NCBI GenBank assembly: GCA_003452395.1
Contig: DMOI01000054.1
Location: 34,639 to 98,638 of the forward strand
Direction: 5' to 3'
Source: Clostridiales bacterium
Lineage (GTDB): Bacteria; Bacillota; Clostridia; Lachnospirales; UBA12420
DNA: 64,000 nt
The position numbers and the translations under genes are program-made. Below the pieces are notes generated by a model. The model did no database searches. It was not told the origin of the DNA and was given only the letters and a program-made list of their open reading frames with translations. Positions 9,757-17,000 of the stretch are shown piece after piece (the stretch's first letter is position 1; every line of letters starts with the position of its first letter).

Positions 9757-10434
9757 TTACACATTTTCTATCTGCCAATCAATCGGTTCTTTCCCTGATT
9801 TCACAAAAAATTCATTCACCTTTGAGAATGGCTTTGTGTAAAAAAAGCCACGACTTGCCGATAGTGGGCTCGGATGCACTGATTCTATTATATAGTGATT
9901 TTTATTTGTTATCAAAGCTTTTTTACTTCGTGCATAGTTCCCCCAGAGTATAAATACCACAGGTTCCTTTCTACTGTTTAATTTATCAATTATCACATCA
10001 GTAAGTATCTTCCAACCTATTTTCGAGTGAGATGCAGCTTCGTCTGCGCGTACTGTAAGTACTGCATTTAAAAGCAGTACTCCTTGATCCGCCCATTTTT
10101 TTAAGTACCCATTATTTGGAATGTAGCAGCCTAAATCTGTATTTAACTCTTTATATATATTTCTAAGTGACGGTGGTATTTTCACTCCTTCTTTTACAGA
10201 AAAACACAGTCCATGTGCTTCATTAAATCCATGATATGGATCCTGTCCTAATATAACTACTTTCACATCATTAAAAGCAGTAAAATGAAGAGCATTAAAT
10301 ATATCTTGCTCATCTGGATATATAGTTGATACACTATATTCTGTTTTTAGATATTCTTGTATTTTTTTATAATATTCCTTTTCAAATTCATCACCTATTA
10401 CATTTTGCCAATCATTTTTAAATACATCTAACAT
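9757..10434 (-). CDS. ung: Uracil-DNA glycosylase, family 1
   Basis: It removes uracil from DNA as the first step of base excision repair. The catalytic motif LGQDPYHG and the C-terminal HPSPLSA motif are intact, and VFILWGNYA is also conserved. The length of 225 residues is typical. It has its own promoter and seems monocistronic. Two further UDG-superfamily proteins occur in the window (23257 and 41733), but only this one is the classical Ung. Confidence 0.97.
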   Translation of the reverse strand: MLDVFKNDWQNVIGDEFEKEYYKKIQEYLKTEYSVSTIYPDEQDIFNALHFTAFNDVKVVILGQDPYHGFNEAHGLCFSVKEGVKIPPSLRNIYKELNTDLGCYIPNNGYLKKWADQGVLLLNAVLTVRADEAASHSKIGWKILTDVIIDKLNSRKEPVVFILWGNYARSKKALITNKNHYIIESVHPSPLSASRGFFYTKPFSKVNEFFVKSGKEPIDWQIENV

Positions 10435-10452
10435 AAAATCAACTCCTGTCTA

Positions 10453-10480
10453 ATTATATCAATAACCCTAATTATGTCAA
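10453..10480 (-). promoter_or_regulatory. Promoter of ung
   Basis: TTGACA and TATAAT, 16 bp apart on the minus strand, lie directly upstream of the ung ribosome site. It is a near-consensus housekeeping promoter. Confidence 0.75.
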
Positions 10481-10484
10481 TACT

Positions 10485-10527
10485 AAAAGAAAAAACAACC
10501 ACTACCCGATTTTAAAGATGGTGGTTG
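10485..10527 (-). terminator. Terminator downstream of the flavin oxidoreductase gene
   Basis: On the minus strand CAACCAC and GTGGTTG (10521-10527 and 10496-10502) form a stem followed by a run of six T. It lies ~150 bp after the fabK-like stop and stops transcription before ung. Confidence 0.6.
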
Positions 10528-10569
10528 ATAAAGTGCTAAGATACCTTGACAATTGTGTTTATATTTTTC

Positions 10570-10670
10570 GTTCCACCCCTATAGTAGGGAGGTGGTCAAA
10601 TGAGGTAGATTTTTTCGAGTAAATTCAAACACTCTGACCCCCTCTAGCTCCCCCTTCGCAGGGGGAGGAC
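10570..10670. repeat. GC-rich intergenic palindromes, possible MITE-like remnant
   Basis: This short stretch stands out from the AT-rich background. It contains an imperfect inverted repeat around CCACCCCT and AGGTGG (10573-10596) and a perfect 8-bp hairpin, CTCCCCCT and AGGGGGAG, at 10648-10667. There is no T run, so it is not an ordinary terminator. It resembles the intergenic palindromic repeats scattered in many Firmicutes, but only one copy is seen here. Confidence 0.4.
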
Positions 10671-10677
10671 TTAAAAA

Positions 10678-11736
10678 TCACGCTTCTTGTAATTCTAACT
10701 TTAATGTATCCATTAGCTCTTTAACACTAATTATCTTATCACATCTATATGCATTGCTTCCAACAAAAAGTAAAGCATTATCTACATTACCTTTTACCGC
10801 ATTCACTAGTGCTTTTGTGATGCAGTACGGTATTTCTGCTGGATTACATTCACGAAGACAACCGTAGCATTTTGTTATCTTATCTTTTTCTGTTTCTACT
10901 CGTTTTATGAAATCATTTCTTATCGCCCTACCAGGCATTCCTACTGGACTTTTTATTATTTGTATGTCTTCTTTTTTAGAATTTATGTATGCTTGCTTAT
11001 ACTCATCGCTTGCATCACACTCATGTGTAGTGACAAATCTTGTAGCCATTTGCACGCCTGCCGCACCTATCTTTAAATATTCTGCAATATCTTTACCTGT
11101 AAATATTCCACCTGCAGCTATGACTGGTATTTGAAGTTTTAGTTCCTTTAAATACTCAATTATATCTTTTACTATGTCCTTTAAATCATGTTTTTCTATT
11201 TGATCAAGTTCTTCTTTTTTAAACCCTAGATGTCCTCCTGCTTCGGGTCCTTCAACCACTATCGCATCGGGTCTTCTATTAAATCTCTTTTCCCATACTT
11301 CAACTATTAGCTTTGCAGCTTTTCTTGATGAAACAATCGGTGCTATCTTAACATTTGAATTTTCAACCAATTTTGGTAATTCGATAGGTAGTCCCGCACC
11401 TGCAATTATTAAATCTATTTTTTCTTCAACTGCTACCTTAACATACTCTGCATAATTTTTCAGTGCAACCATTATGTTTACACCTATTATTTTATCTCCA
11501 CTCATTTCTTTAGCTTTTTTTATCTCTTTTCTTAACGCTCTCTTATTTGCCTCAAAAGTATTTGTTTCAAAATCTGGTTCTTCGAATCCTATTTGCGCAC
11601 CAGATATAATACCGATGCCTCCTTCTTTAGCGACAGCAGCAGCAAGATTTGAACGAGATATCCCTACTCCCATTCCACCTTGTATTATAGGCATATTTGC
11701 AATTAAATCTCCAATTTTTAGTTTAGGTATATTCAT
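10678..11736 (-). CDS. NAD(P)H-dependent flavin oxidoreductase (FabK / nitronate monooxygenase family)
   Basis: This is an FMN-binding TIM-barrel protein of the enoyl-ACP reductase II and nitronate monooxygenase family. It starts MNIPKLKIGDL and shows IIQGGMGVGIS, the FMN-phosphate-binding region VIAAGGIFTGKDIAEYL, and GAAGVQMATRFV. A cysteine-rich stretch (KCYGCLRECNPAEIPYC) follows near the C-terminus and is typical of a clostridial subgroup. The family name cannot separate fatty-acid synthesis from nitronate oxidation; no other fab gene is adjacent. I placed the start at 11736, after AAGGAGGATAAT. The longer frame begins in promoter-like DNA. Confidence 0.87.
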   Translation of the reverse strand: MNIPKLKIGDLIANMPIIQGGMGVGISRSNLAAAVAKEGGIGIISGAQIGFEEPDFETNTFEANKRALRKEIKKAKEMSGDKIIGVNIMVALKNYAEYVKVAVEEKIDLIIAGAGLPIELPKLVENSNVKIAPIVSSRKAAKLIVEVWEKRFNRRPDAIVVEGPEAGGHLGFKKEELDQIEKHDLKDIVKDIIEYLKELKLQIPVIAAGGIFTGKDIAEYLKIGAAGVQMATRFVTTHECDASDEYKQAYINSKKEDIQIIKSPVGMPGRAIRNDFIKRVETEKDKITKCYGCLRECNPAEIPYCITKALVNAVKGNVDNALLFVGSNAYRCDKIISVKELMDTLKLELQEA

Positions 11737-11787
11737 ATTATCCTCCTTAAGTTTGAACATCAAAGCAATTATAGCATAATATGAAAT

Positions 11788-11817
11788 ATTATACAAGCGA
11801 AAAGTTGAAAAAGTCAT
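11788..11817 (-). promoter_or_regulatory. Possible promoter of the flavin oxidoreductase
   Basis: A perfect TATAAT (11788-11793) lies 18 bp from a weak ATGACT -35 element on the minus strand, about 50 bp before the gene start. Confidence 0.5.
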
Positions 11818-11848
11818 GAAAATGGAAATTGGTGTAATAACTCAAGAT

Positions 11849-12262
11849 TTACCTTAAGTTCCTACAGTAAATAAATATTGCATCACTAAAAAATTTTGCT
11901 AATCCTGGCTTATTTTTATCTATGTTTTCAGAAAAATGTAAATCGTTAATATATAACTCAGCCATTCCCAATAATATTTCTGGAGTACAGTTATAGAAAT
12001 TCTCAGTAATATGCTGTCTGAATTCCTCTACCGCACTTTGAACTTCTGGATCTGCTGCTCCTTTATCCATATTATTCATAATTTTTTTGTTAATTTCTTC
12101 AGCTCTAGTAGTAATTCTATCCCAATCTTCTTTTGTATGCCTTGCAGTATTTTCCATACTTTCTTTATATTCATCTCTATTTTCGCACTCGTGGCTTATT
12201 TCCTCATCCATATTCTCAATTTCATTAATTTCACAATCTTCTAGCCTTTCTTCTTTCTCCAT
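11849..12262 (-). CDS. Stand-alone TipAS-domain protein
   Basis: The C-terminal ~110 residues match the TipAS antibiotic-recognition domain. Visible family features are TKEDWDRI, the MDKGAADPEVQ turn, EEFRQHITENFYNCTPE and KPGLAKFFSDAI. In full TipA regulators this domain follows a MerR helix-turn-helix and binds thiopeptide-type antibiotics. Here only an acidic N-terminal tail of ~35 residues precedes it, so there is no DNA-binding part. It may act as a drug sequestering protein, as the short TipAS form does in Streptomyces; that is inference. The start at 12262 follows AAAAGGAGTGAAGAT. Confidence 0.82.
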   Translation of the reverse strand: MEKEERLEDCEINEIENMDEEISHECENRDEYKESMENTARHTKEDWDRITTRAEEINKKIMNNMDKGAADPEVQSAVEEFRQHITENFYNCTPEILLGMAELYINDLHFSENIDKNKPGLAKFFSDAIFIYCRNLR

Positions 12263-12321
12263 ATCTTCACTCCTTTTACTCAAGTTTTTTATTATATATT
12301 TCATTATATTTAAGTTCAAAT

Positions 12322-12350
12322 AAAAAAAGCCCAATGGCCTTTTTTATTTT
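12322..12350 (-). terminator. Rho-independent terminator
   Basis: On the minus strand an AAAAGGCC / GGGCTTTTT hairpin with a 3-base loop and T run follows the small membrane protein gene. Confidence 0.7.
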
Positions 12351-12359
12351 ATATTTATT

Positions 12360-12578
12360 TTATTCACCATCATCTGTTTTCAATTTTTTGTTTGTTTTTT
12401 TCCTAGCGTTATACATAAATTGTGGAACCAAAAATATAGATATTATTGATATTTGAGTCATCGTTTGAATATAAGTATCAAAACTGATAGTATTACGTTT
12501 TACAAATAATATAACGATAAGTGCTAACGCTGCTAACATTAAAAAGCTTTCCATTGTGTTTTCTTTAAGTTCTTTCAT
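12360..12578 (-). CDS. Small two-TM membrane protein, unknown function
   Basis: This is a 72-residue protein with two predicted membrane helices (about residues 10-27 and 37-55) and a lysine-rich C-terminal tail (ARKKTNKKLKTDDGE). GAAAGGGG precedes the ATG and a terminator follows, which supports a real gene. I recognise no family. Confidence 0.6.
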   Translation of the reverse strand: MKELKENTMESFLMLAALALIVILFVKRNTISFDTYIQTMTQISIISIFLVPQFMYNARKKTNKKLKTDDGE

Positions 12579-12670
12579 TTTAAAACCCCTTTCTAATATC
12601 TATTATCTAACTACTTCTTTAAATTATACCATTATCTACTTAAAATACAATAGAATTATAAAAAATATTT

Positions 12671-12985
12671 TCATCTAATTTCAGCTATCATTCTGTACAC
12701 CTTCAGATCCACCTTGTCATTGTCATCAAAGTATACACCTTCTTCTTGCAAGAGTCTCTTTTGAATATTTGCCCCACCAAAAACAAAGCTCTTGCTTAAT
12801 TCTCCTTTGTTATTTACTACTCTATGACATGGCACTATACCTTGATATGGATTATTATGTAATGCCCACCCTACAGCACGTGATGCTCTCTGATTTCCCA
12901 ACATCTTTGCTATATCTCCATAAGTAGCCACTTTACCCTCTGGAATATTCTTTACTATCTCATACACCCTCTCAAAAAAGTTCAT
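12671..12985 (-). CDS. MGMT/alkyltransferase-like DNA repair protein
   Basis: This 104-residue protein has only the C-terminal DNA-binding/methyl-acceptor domain of O6-methylguanine-DNA methyltransferase. The motif VPCHRVV keeps the acceptor cysteine, so it differs from Trp-type ATL proteins. GKVATYGDIAKMLG and SRAVGWALHNNP form the helix-turn-helix and asparagine hinge. It could repair O6-alkylguanine by suicide transfer or flag lesions for excision repair. I chose the start MNFFERVYEI. It follows the rhodanese gene by about 10 bp. Confidence 0.82.
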   Translation of the reverse strand: MNFFERVYEIVKNIPEGKVATYGDIAKMLGNQRASRAVGWALHNNPYQGIVPCHRVVNNKGELSKSFVFGGANIQKRLLQEEGVYFDDNDKVDLKVYRMIAEIR

Positions 12986-12995
12986 GATTATTTTT

Positions 12996-13439
12996 TCACC
13001 TTTCTCCACTTTCAGTTTCATATGGCCATTCCTGTATTCCACCCAAATCGTAAACATTAGTATAACCCATCTTTACTAATTCCGTTACAGCTGTACGACT
13101 TCTGTTACCACTTCTGCAATACACATAAATGGTATTTTCTTTATCTTTTATTTTCATTTCTACTTCTTTTTTTATAACATCATTAGGTATTAATATACTT
13201 CCAGGTATATGCACATCTATATACTCTTCTTTTGTCCTGACATCAAGCAATACTATATTATTATCGTTTTCCAAATTTTTCTTAGCTTCTTCTGGTTTGA
13301 TACTATTAACAATTTTAACATCTTCAGTTTTAGAATTTTCCTCTTTGTAACCACTTATTATAATTACGGTATAAACTGTTACAAACATTGATATAACAAG
13401 TGCACATGATAGAAAAAATATTTTAGCCGACTTACTCAT
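12996..13439 (-). CDS. Membrane-anchored rhodanese-like protein
   Basis: One N-terminal membrane helix (about residues 6-30) is followed by a single rhodanese domain facing outward. The active-site loop CRSGNRS has the catalytic cysteine; VLLDVRTKEEYIDVHIPG is the usual entry motif. The domain transfers sulfane sulfur in known members; the substrate is not known here. The start at 13439 follows AAGGGGAGTGAG and overlaps the end of corA. Confidence 0.85.
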   Translation of the reverse strand: MSKSAKIFFLSCALVISMFVTVYTVIIISGYKEENSKTEDVKIVNSIKPEEAKKNLENDNNIVLLDVRTKEEYIDVHIPGSILIPNDVIKKEVEMKIKDKENTIYVYCRSGNRSRTAVTELVKMGYTNVYDLGGIQEWPYETESGER

Positions 13440-13453
13440 ATACTCACTCCCCT

Positions 13454-14506
13454 TTATATCCACTTCTTAAATCTAAACATACCATATAGCCCTATTCCTA
13501 TTATCCCTGATATTATCCAGAATATTAAGTATCCAGATTTATATGCAAGCTCCGGCATATTCTCAAAATTCATCCCATACACCCCTGCAAAAAAAGTAAG
13601 TGGTATAAATATTGCAGAAAATACAGTAAGTGTCGTCATGATTTGATTCATTCTATTACTTGAATTTGATAGTTGCGTATCCAAAAGTCCTGTGAGCACT
13701 TCTCGATATATAACAATAAAGTCCATAATCTGAACAATATGATCATTTACATCTTTGAAATACTCTTTTATATTTTGCGTAAACAGTTCTTCATCTCTCA
13801 TCATATAATTAATGATATCTTTAAGTGGCCAAATAGATGTCTTACACAAAAGTAACTCTTTTCTTAATCCATAGATTTCTTTTAGTGATTCCGAGTTCAT
13901 ATTTTCCATTATATCAGCTTCTAAAGCCTCAATCTTTTCTTCTATTTCATCTAAAAGTAGATAATATTGATCTACTATTGTATCCATTATTGTATACAGC
14001 AAATAACTTTCACTTTTCTTTCTTATTCCACCAATATCATATTGTATTCTTTCCTTTACTGGTGTAAAAGTATTCAAATCAAACTCTTGAAAGGTTATTA
14101 AAATATTAGAAAATAAAATAAAAGAGAGTTGCTCATGATTTATATTTTTCTTTTCTTGATCATGCAATATCATATTAAAAACAACAAATGTATAGTCTTT
14201 AAATACTTCTATCTTAGGTCTCTGTCCTATATGAACTATATCCTCTAGTATCATAGTGTTTATTTTAAAATAATCACCTATGTACTTTATATATTCCGTA
14301 TCTGCAAGCCCAGATATGTTTAGCCATTTAATATATTTTGAATCTAAATTTATTTCTTCTATGCCTTTTATTTCTCTAGTTTTATACTCTGTTTCATTAT
14401 ACTCTAGTAACTGCATTTTAAGGCTGGTATCATGCTTTTTCCCAGTATATATTATACTTCCTGGTGGTTTACCAATCTTATTTTTATTATGTTTTCGTTT
14501 TATCAT
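13454..14506 (-). CDS. corA: CorA-family magnesium/cobalt transporter
   Basis: This is a divalent cation channel in the cytoplasmic membrane. A large N-terminal cytoplasmic domain with a long helical stretch (about 150-280) precedes two C-terminal membrane helices. The signature YGMNF sits at the end of the first helix, followed by the short acidic ENMPE loop. A lysine-rich tail ends the protein. The length is 350 residues from the ATG at 14506, which follows AGAGGTGAG; a longer frame to 14563 lacks support. Confidence 0.93.
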   Translation of the reverse strand: MIKRKHNKNKIGKPPGSIIYTGKKHDTSLKMQLLEYNETEYKTREIKGIEEINLDSKYIKWLNISGLADTEYIKYIGDYFKINTMILEDIVHIGQRPKIEVFKDYTFVVFNMILHDQEKKNINHEQLSFILFSNILITFQEFDLNTFTPVKERIQYDIGGIRKKSESYLLYTIMDTIVDQYYLLLDEIEEKIEALEADIMENMNSESLKEIYGLRKELLLCKTSIWPLKDIINYMMRDEELFTQNIKEYFKDVNDHIVQIMDFIVIYREVLTGLLDTQLSNSSNRMNQIMTTLTVFSAIFIPLTFFAGVYGMNFENMPELAYKSGYLIFWIISGIIGIGLYGMFRFKKWI

Positions 14507-14529
14507 ATATTTCTCACCTCTTGTTATTT

Positions 14530-15267
14530 TTAGTATCTTATCTTTTCTAAATAAAGTCCGCATGCGTCAGCCATATCACCTGTCTGGTCTCGTTTTCCTG
14601 ATTCAAATATTTTAGATATATCCTCTACTTTTTTTCTGCCTATCCCTATTTCTATCAGTGTACCAACTATCCTTCTTGCCATGTTATGAAGGAAACCGTC
14701 TCCTCTAAGTCGTATTTCAATGAATCCATCTACTTCATTTACTGATATACTTTCTATAGTTCTTACCTTTGATTTTGTTTTAGATTTTGCATTTGTAAAT
14801 GCTGTAAAATCATGTTCTCCTATAAAGTATTTCGTTGCCAATATTATTTTCTCAAGATCAAGCTTTTCCTTAACATACATACTATATTTTCTAGCAAATG
14901 GATTGGAACATTCTTTATTCCAAATTTTATATAAATATGTTTTATTTTTTACATTAAATCTTGAATGAAAATTTTCGGAAACTTCATCTACTCCATTTAC
15001 ACATATATCCATAGATAAATATTTGTTTAAGTATGTTTTAACCTTATCCGGATCCAATTTTTCAGCTACTTTAAAATTTGCAATCTGCGCAAGTGCATGC
15101 ACCCCTGCATCGGTCCTGCTTGCACCTATTATTTCTATCTTTCTTGCAAGCATTTCAGACAATATATGTTCTATCTTCGCTTGTATGGTATTGTCATTAT
15201 CCCCAAGTCTCTGCCAACCTTTATATTTACCACCGTCGTACTGTATTTGCAATCTATAATTATTCAT
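14530..15267 (-). CDS. truA: tRNA pseudouridine synthase A
   Basis: It converts U38-40 of the anticodon stem-loop to pseudouridine. The catalytic aspartate lies in SRTDAGVHALAQIANF, and the N-terminal YDGGKYKGWQ and the C-terminal RGDGFLHNMARRIVG motifs are intact. It has 245 residues from the ATG at 15267, which overlaps the end of tcdA. The downstream neighbour is corA. Confidence 0.96.
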   Translation of the reverse strand: MNNYRLQIQYDGGKYKGWQRLGDNDNTIQAKIEHILSEMLARKIEIIGASRTDAGVHALAQIANFKVAEKLDPDKVKTYLNKYLSMDICVNGVDEVSENFHSRFNVKNKTYLYKIWNKECSNPFARKYSMYVKEKLDLEKIILATKYFIGEHDFTAFTNAKSKTKSKVRTIESISVNEVDGFIEIRLRGDGFLHNMARRIVGTLIEIGIGRKKVEDISKIFESGKRDQTGDMADACGLYLEKIRY

Positions 15268-16012
15268 AATTTTCATTCTCCTCTAGTTTATTTTTAGTGT
15301 ATGATATAATATCCTTCACCACTTCACTTGCTATTATCAGTCCTGCAACCGATGGCACAAATGATATGCTTCCGGGTGTTTGTCTTTTTTTACTCTCTTT
15401 ATCTTGTTGTATAAATTGCTTTGCTTTTATAGGTTCCTCCTTTGAGTAAACTACCTTTAAAGAGTTTATCCCTCGTCTCCTAAGCTCTCTCCTCATAACT
15501 TTAGCTAAAGGACATACCGAAGTTTTTGATATATCGCTTACCTCTAGCATCGTTGGATAGAGTTTATTACCAGTCCCCATAGAGCTTATAATTGGTATAT
15601 TTAGTCTTGCTGCTTCTAACACTAAATCAATCTTTGCAGTCACTGTATCAACAGCATCCACTATGTAATCGTATGTGTTATTTACTAACTCAGCCCTCGT
15701 TTCAGGGAGATAAAACTTTTGGTGTATAGTGACCTTTACGTTAGGATTAATATCTAATATCCTTTCTCGAGCCACCTCTACTTTTGATTTTTCCAGAGTA
15801 CTTGTCGTCGCAATAATCTGCCTATTAATATTTGTGATAGACACAACATCATCATCCACTAGTACAAAACTACCTATCCCGCATCTCACAAGCCCCTCAA
15901 GTGCATATCCCCCTACTCCACCTATCCCAAATATCGCAACCTTACTTTGCTTTAGTTTTTCTAGTGCTTGTGTTCCTATTAAAATCTCCATTCTTGAAAA
16001 TTCATGTAACAT
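15260..16012 (-). CDS. tcdA: tRNA threonylcarbamoyladenosine dehydratase (ThiF/MoeB fold)
   Basis: This is a ThiF-fold adenylating enzyme that cyclises t6A at tRNA position 37 to ct6A. The nucleotide-binding loop GIGGVGGYA is near residue 32, followed by the VLVDDDVV and NINRQI motifs. The central SVCPLAK segment and C-terminal GSISFVPSVAGLIIASEVV fit the TcdA/CsdL group rather than MoeB. The start at 16012 follows AGGAG by eight bases; an in-frame GTG at 16021 is too close to it. The next gene, truA, also modifies tRNA. Confidence 0.9.
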   Translation of the reverse strand: MLHEFSRMEILIGTQALEKLKQSKVAIFGIGGVGGYALEGLVRCGIGSFVLVDDDVVSITNINRQIIATTSTLEKSKVEVARERILDINPNVKVTIHQKFYLPETRAELVNNTYDYIVDAVDTVTAKIDLVLEAARLNIPIISSMGTGNKLYPTMLEVSDISKTSVCPLAKVMRRELRRRGINSLKVVYSKEEPIKAKQFIQQDKESKKRQTPGSISFVPSVAGLIIASEVVKDIISYTKNKLEENENYE

Positions 16013-16141
16013 GTTTTTCACTCCTAGTCACTCACTATAACTTCCTATTTAACTATATCATTATTATGTATATTTTTCAATCAAAAAATATATTTTTAAA
16101 TTGAAATCTTCTGTTTCATATTTGATACAAAATTAAAAAAA

Positions 16142-16172
16142 ATAAAAAAAGTCAAGTATTTCTACCTGACCT
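16142..16172 (-). terminator. Terminator of the rpsU-yqeY operon
   Basis: On the minus strand GTCAGGTA and TACTTGAC form an 8-bp stem closed by a GAAA tetraloop and followed by a long T run. Confidence 0.85.
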
Positions 16173-16191
16173 AAATTAATTAAAAATTATT

Positions 16192-16641
16192 TTATGAGTT
16201 TAAAATGTTTCTTACCATTTGACTCACTCTATCATTTTCGGCTTTACCTTTAACTTTAGATATTATCGCTGTCATCACTTTACCCATTTCTTTTATTGAT
16301 GTAGCTTTTTCCTCATTTATAGTATCGCTTACAATACGCCTTAGTTCATCATCTGATAATTGCTCAGGCAGATATCCTGTTATAATATCTATTTCGTTTT
16401 TCAACTCATTAATTAAGTCGTCACGAGTGCTTTTTTCATATTCAACTAATGAACTCTTACGCTTTTTTAATTCCTTGGCAATTATTTCTAATACACTTGC
16501 ATCATCATCCAAGACGACCATTTTGTCTTTTTCATAGTTAAGAATGGCTGCCTTGAGCATCTGGACGGCATTTTTCCTAACTATGTCTTTTTCTTTCATG
16601 GCCAACTTCAGATCATCTTGCAACTGCTCTTTTAAACTCAC
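16192..16641 (-). CDS. yqeY: YqeY/GatB-like domain protein
   Basis: This is a 149-residue helical protein of the YqeY family, related to the C-terminal tRNA-binding tail of GatB. Recognisable stretches are SLKEQLQDDLKLAMKEKD, ITGYLPEQLSDDEL and MGKVMTAIISKVKGKAEN. Its precise function is not established. The GTG at 16641 follows AAGGTGGAG by six bases and gives the usual family length. It lies directly after rpsU, a very common Firmicute pairing. Confidence 0.93.
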   Translation of the reverse strand: MSLKEQLQDDLKLAMKEKDIVRKNAVQMLKAAILNYEKDKMVVLDDDASVLEIIAKELKKRKSSLVEYEKSTRDDLINELKNEIDIITGYLPEQLSDDELRRIVSDTINEEKATSIKEMGKVMTAIISKVKGKAENDRVSQMVRNILNS

Positions 16642-16657
16642 AAATATCTCCACCTTA

Positions 16658-16831
16658 TCAAATTTTTCTTTTTCTAGCAGCTTCTGATTTTTTCTTACGC
16701 TTTACGCTTGGTTTTTCATAATGCTCTTTCTTTCTGATATCCTTCAGTATACCGTCTCTTGCACATACTTTTTTAAATCTTCTCAAAGCATTATCTAGCG
16801 ATTCATTTTTCTTAACCATTACTTTTGACAT
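16658..16831 (-). CDS. rpsU: 30S ribosomal protein S21
   Basis: S21 is a small basic protein of the 30S platform near the anti-Shine-Dalgarno region. The 57-residue protein reads [19 protein letters not shown] with a very basic tail [14 protein letters not shown], both diagnostic. A GGGGGG run lies before the ATG at 16831. A longer frame to 16906 overlaps the promoter and is not used. Confidence 0.97.
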   Translation of the reverse strand: MSKVMVKKNESLDNALRRFKKVCARDGILKDIRKKEHYEKPSVKRKKKSEAARKRKI

Positions 16832-16894
16832 AGTTACTCCCCCCCCTTCGATTTTACTACTTTGGGTGGAATATCTATTATATTCACGTATGCA

Positions 16895-16923
16895 ATTATA
16901 CATCAAATATAGCGTATAGTCAA
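16895..16923 (-). promoter_or_regulatory. Promoter of rpsU-yqeY
   Basis: TTGACT and TATAAT are separated by exactly 17 bp on the minus strand, about 65 bp before the rpsU start. Confidence 0.8.
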
Positions 16924-17000
16924 TATATTTTTTGTTATTTTACTTATGTAACATAAATTTAATAATTTATATGATAACAATATAACAAATTACCTTGCTT

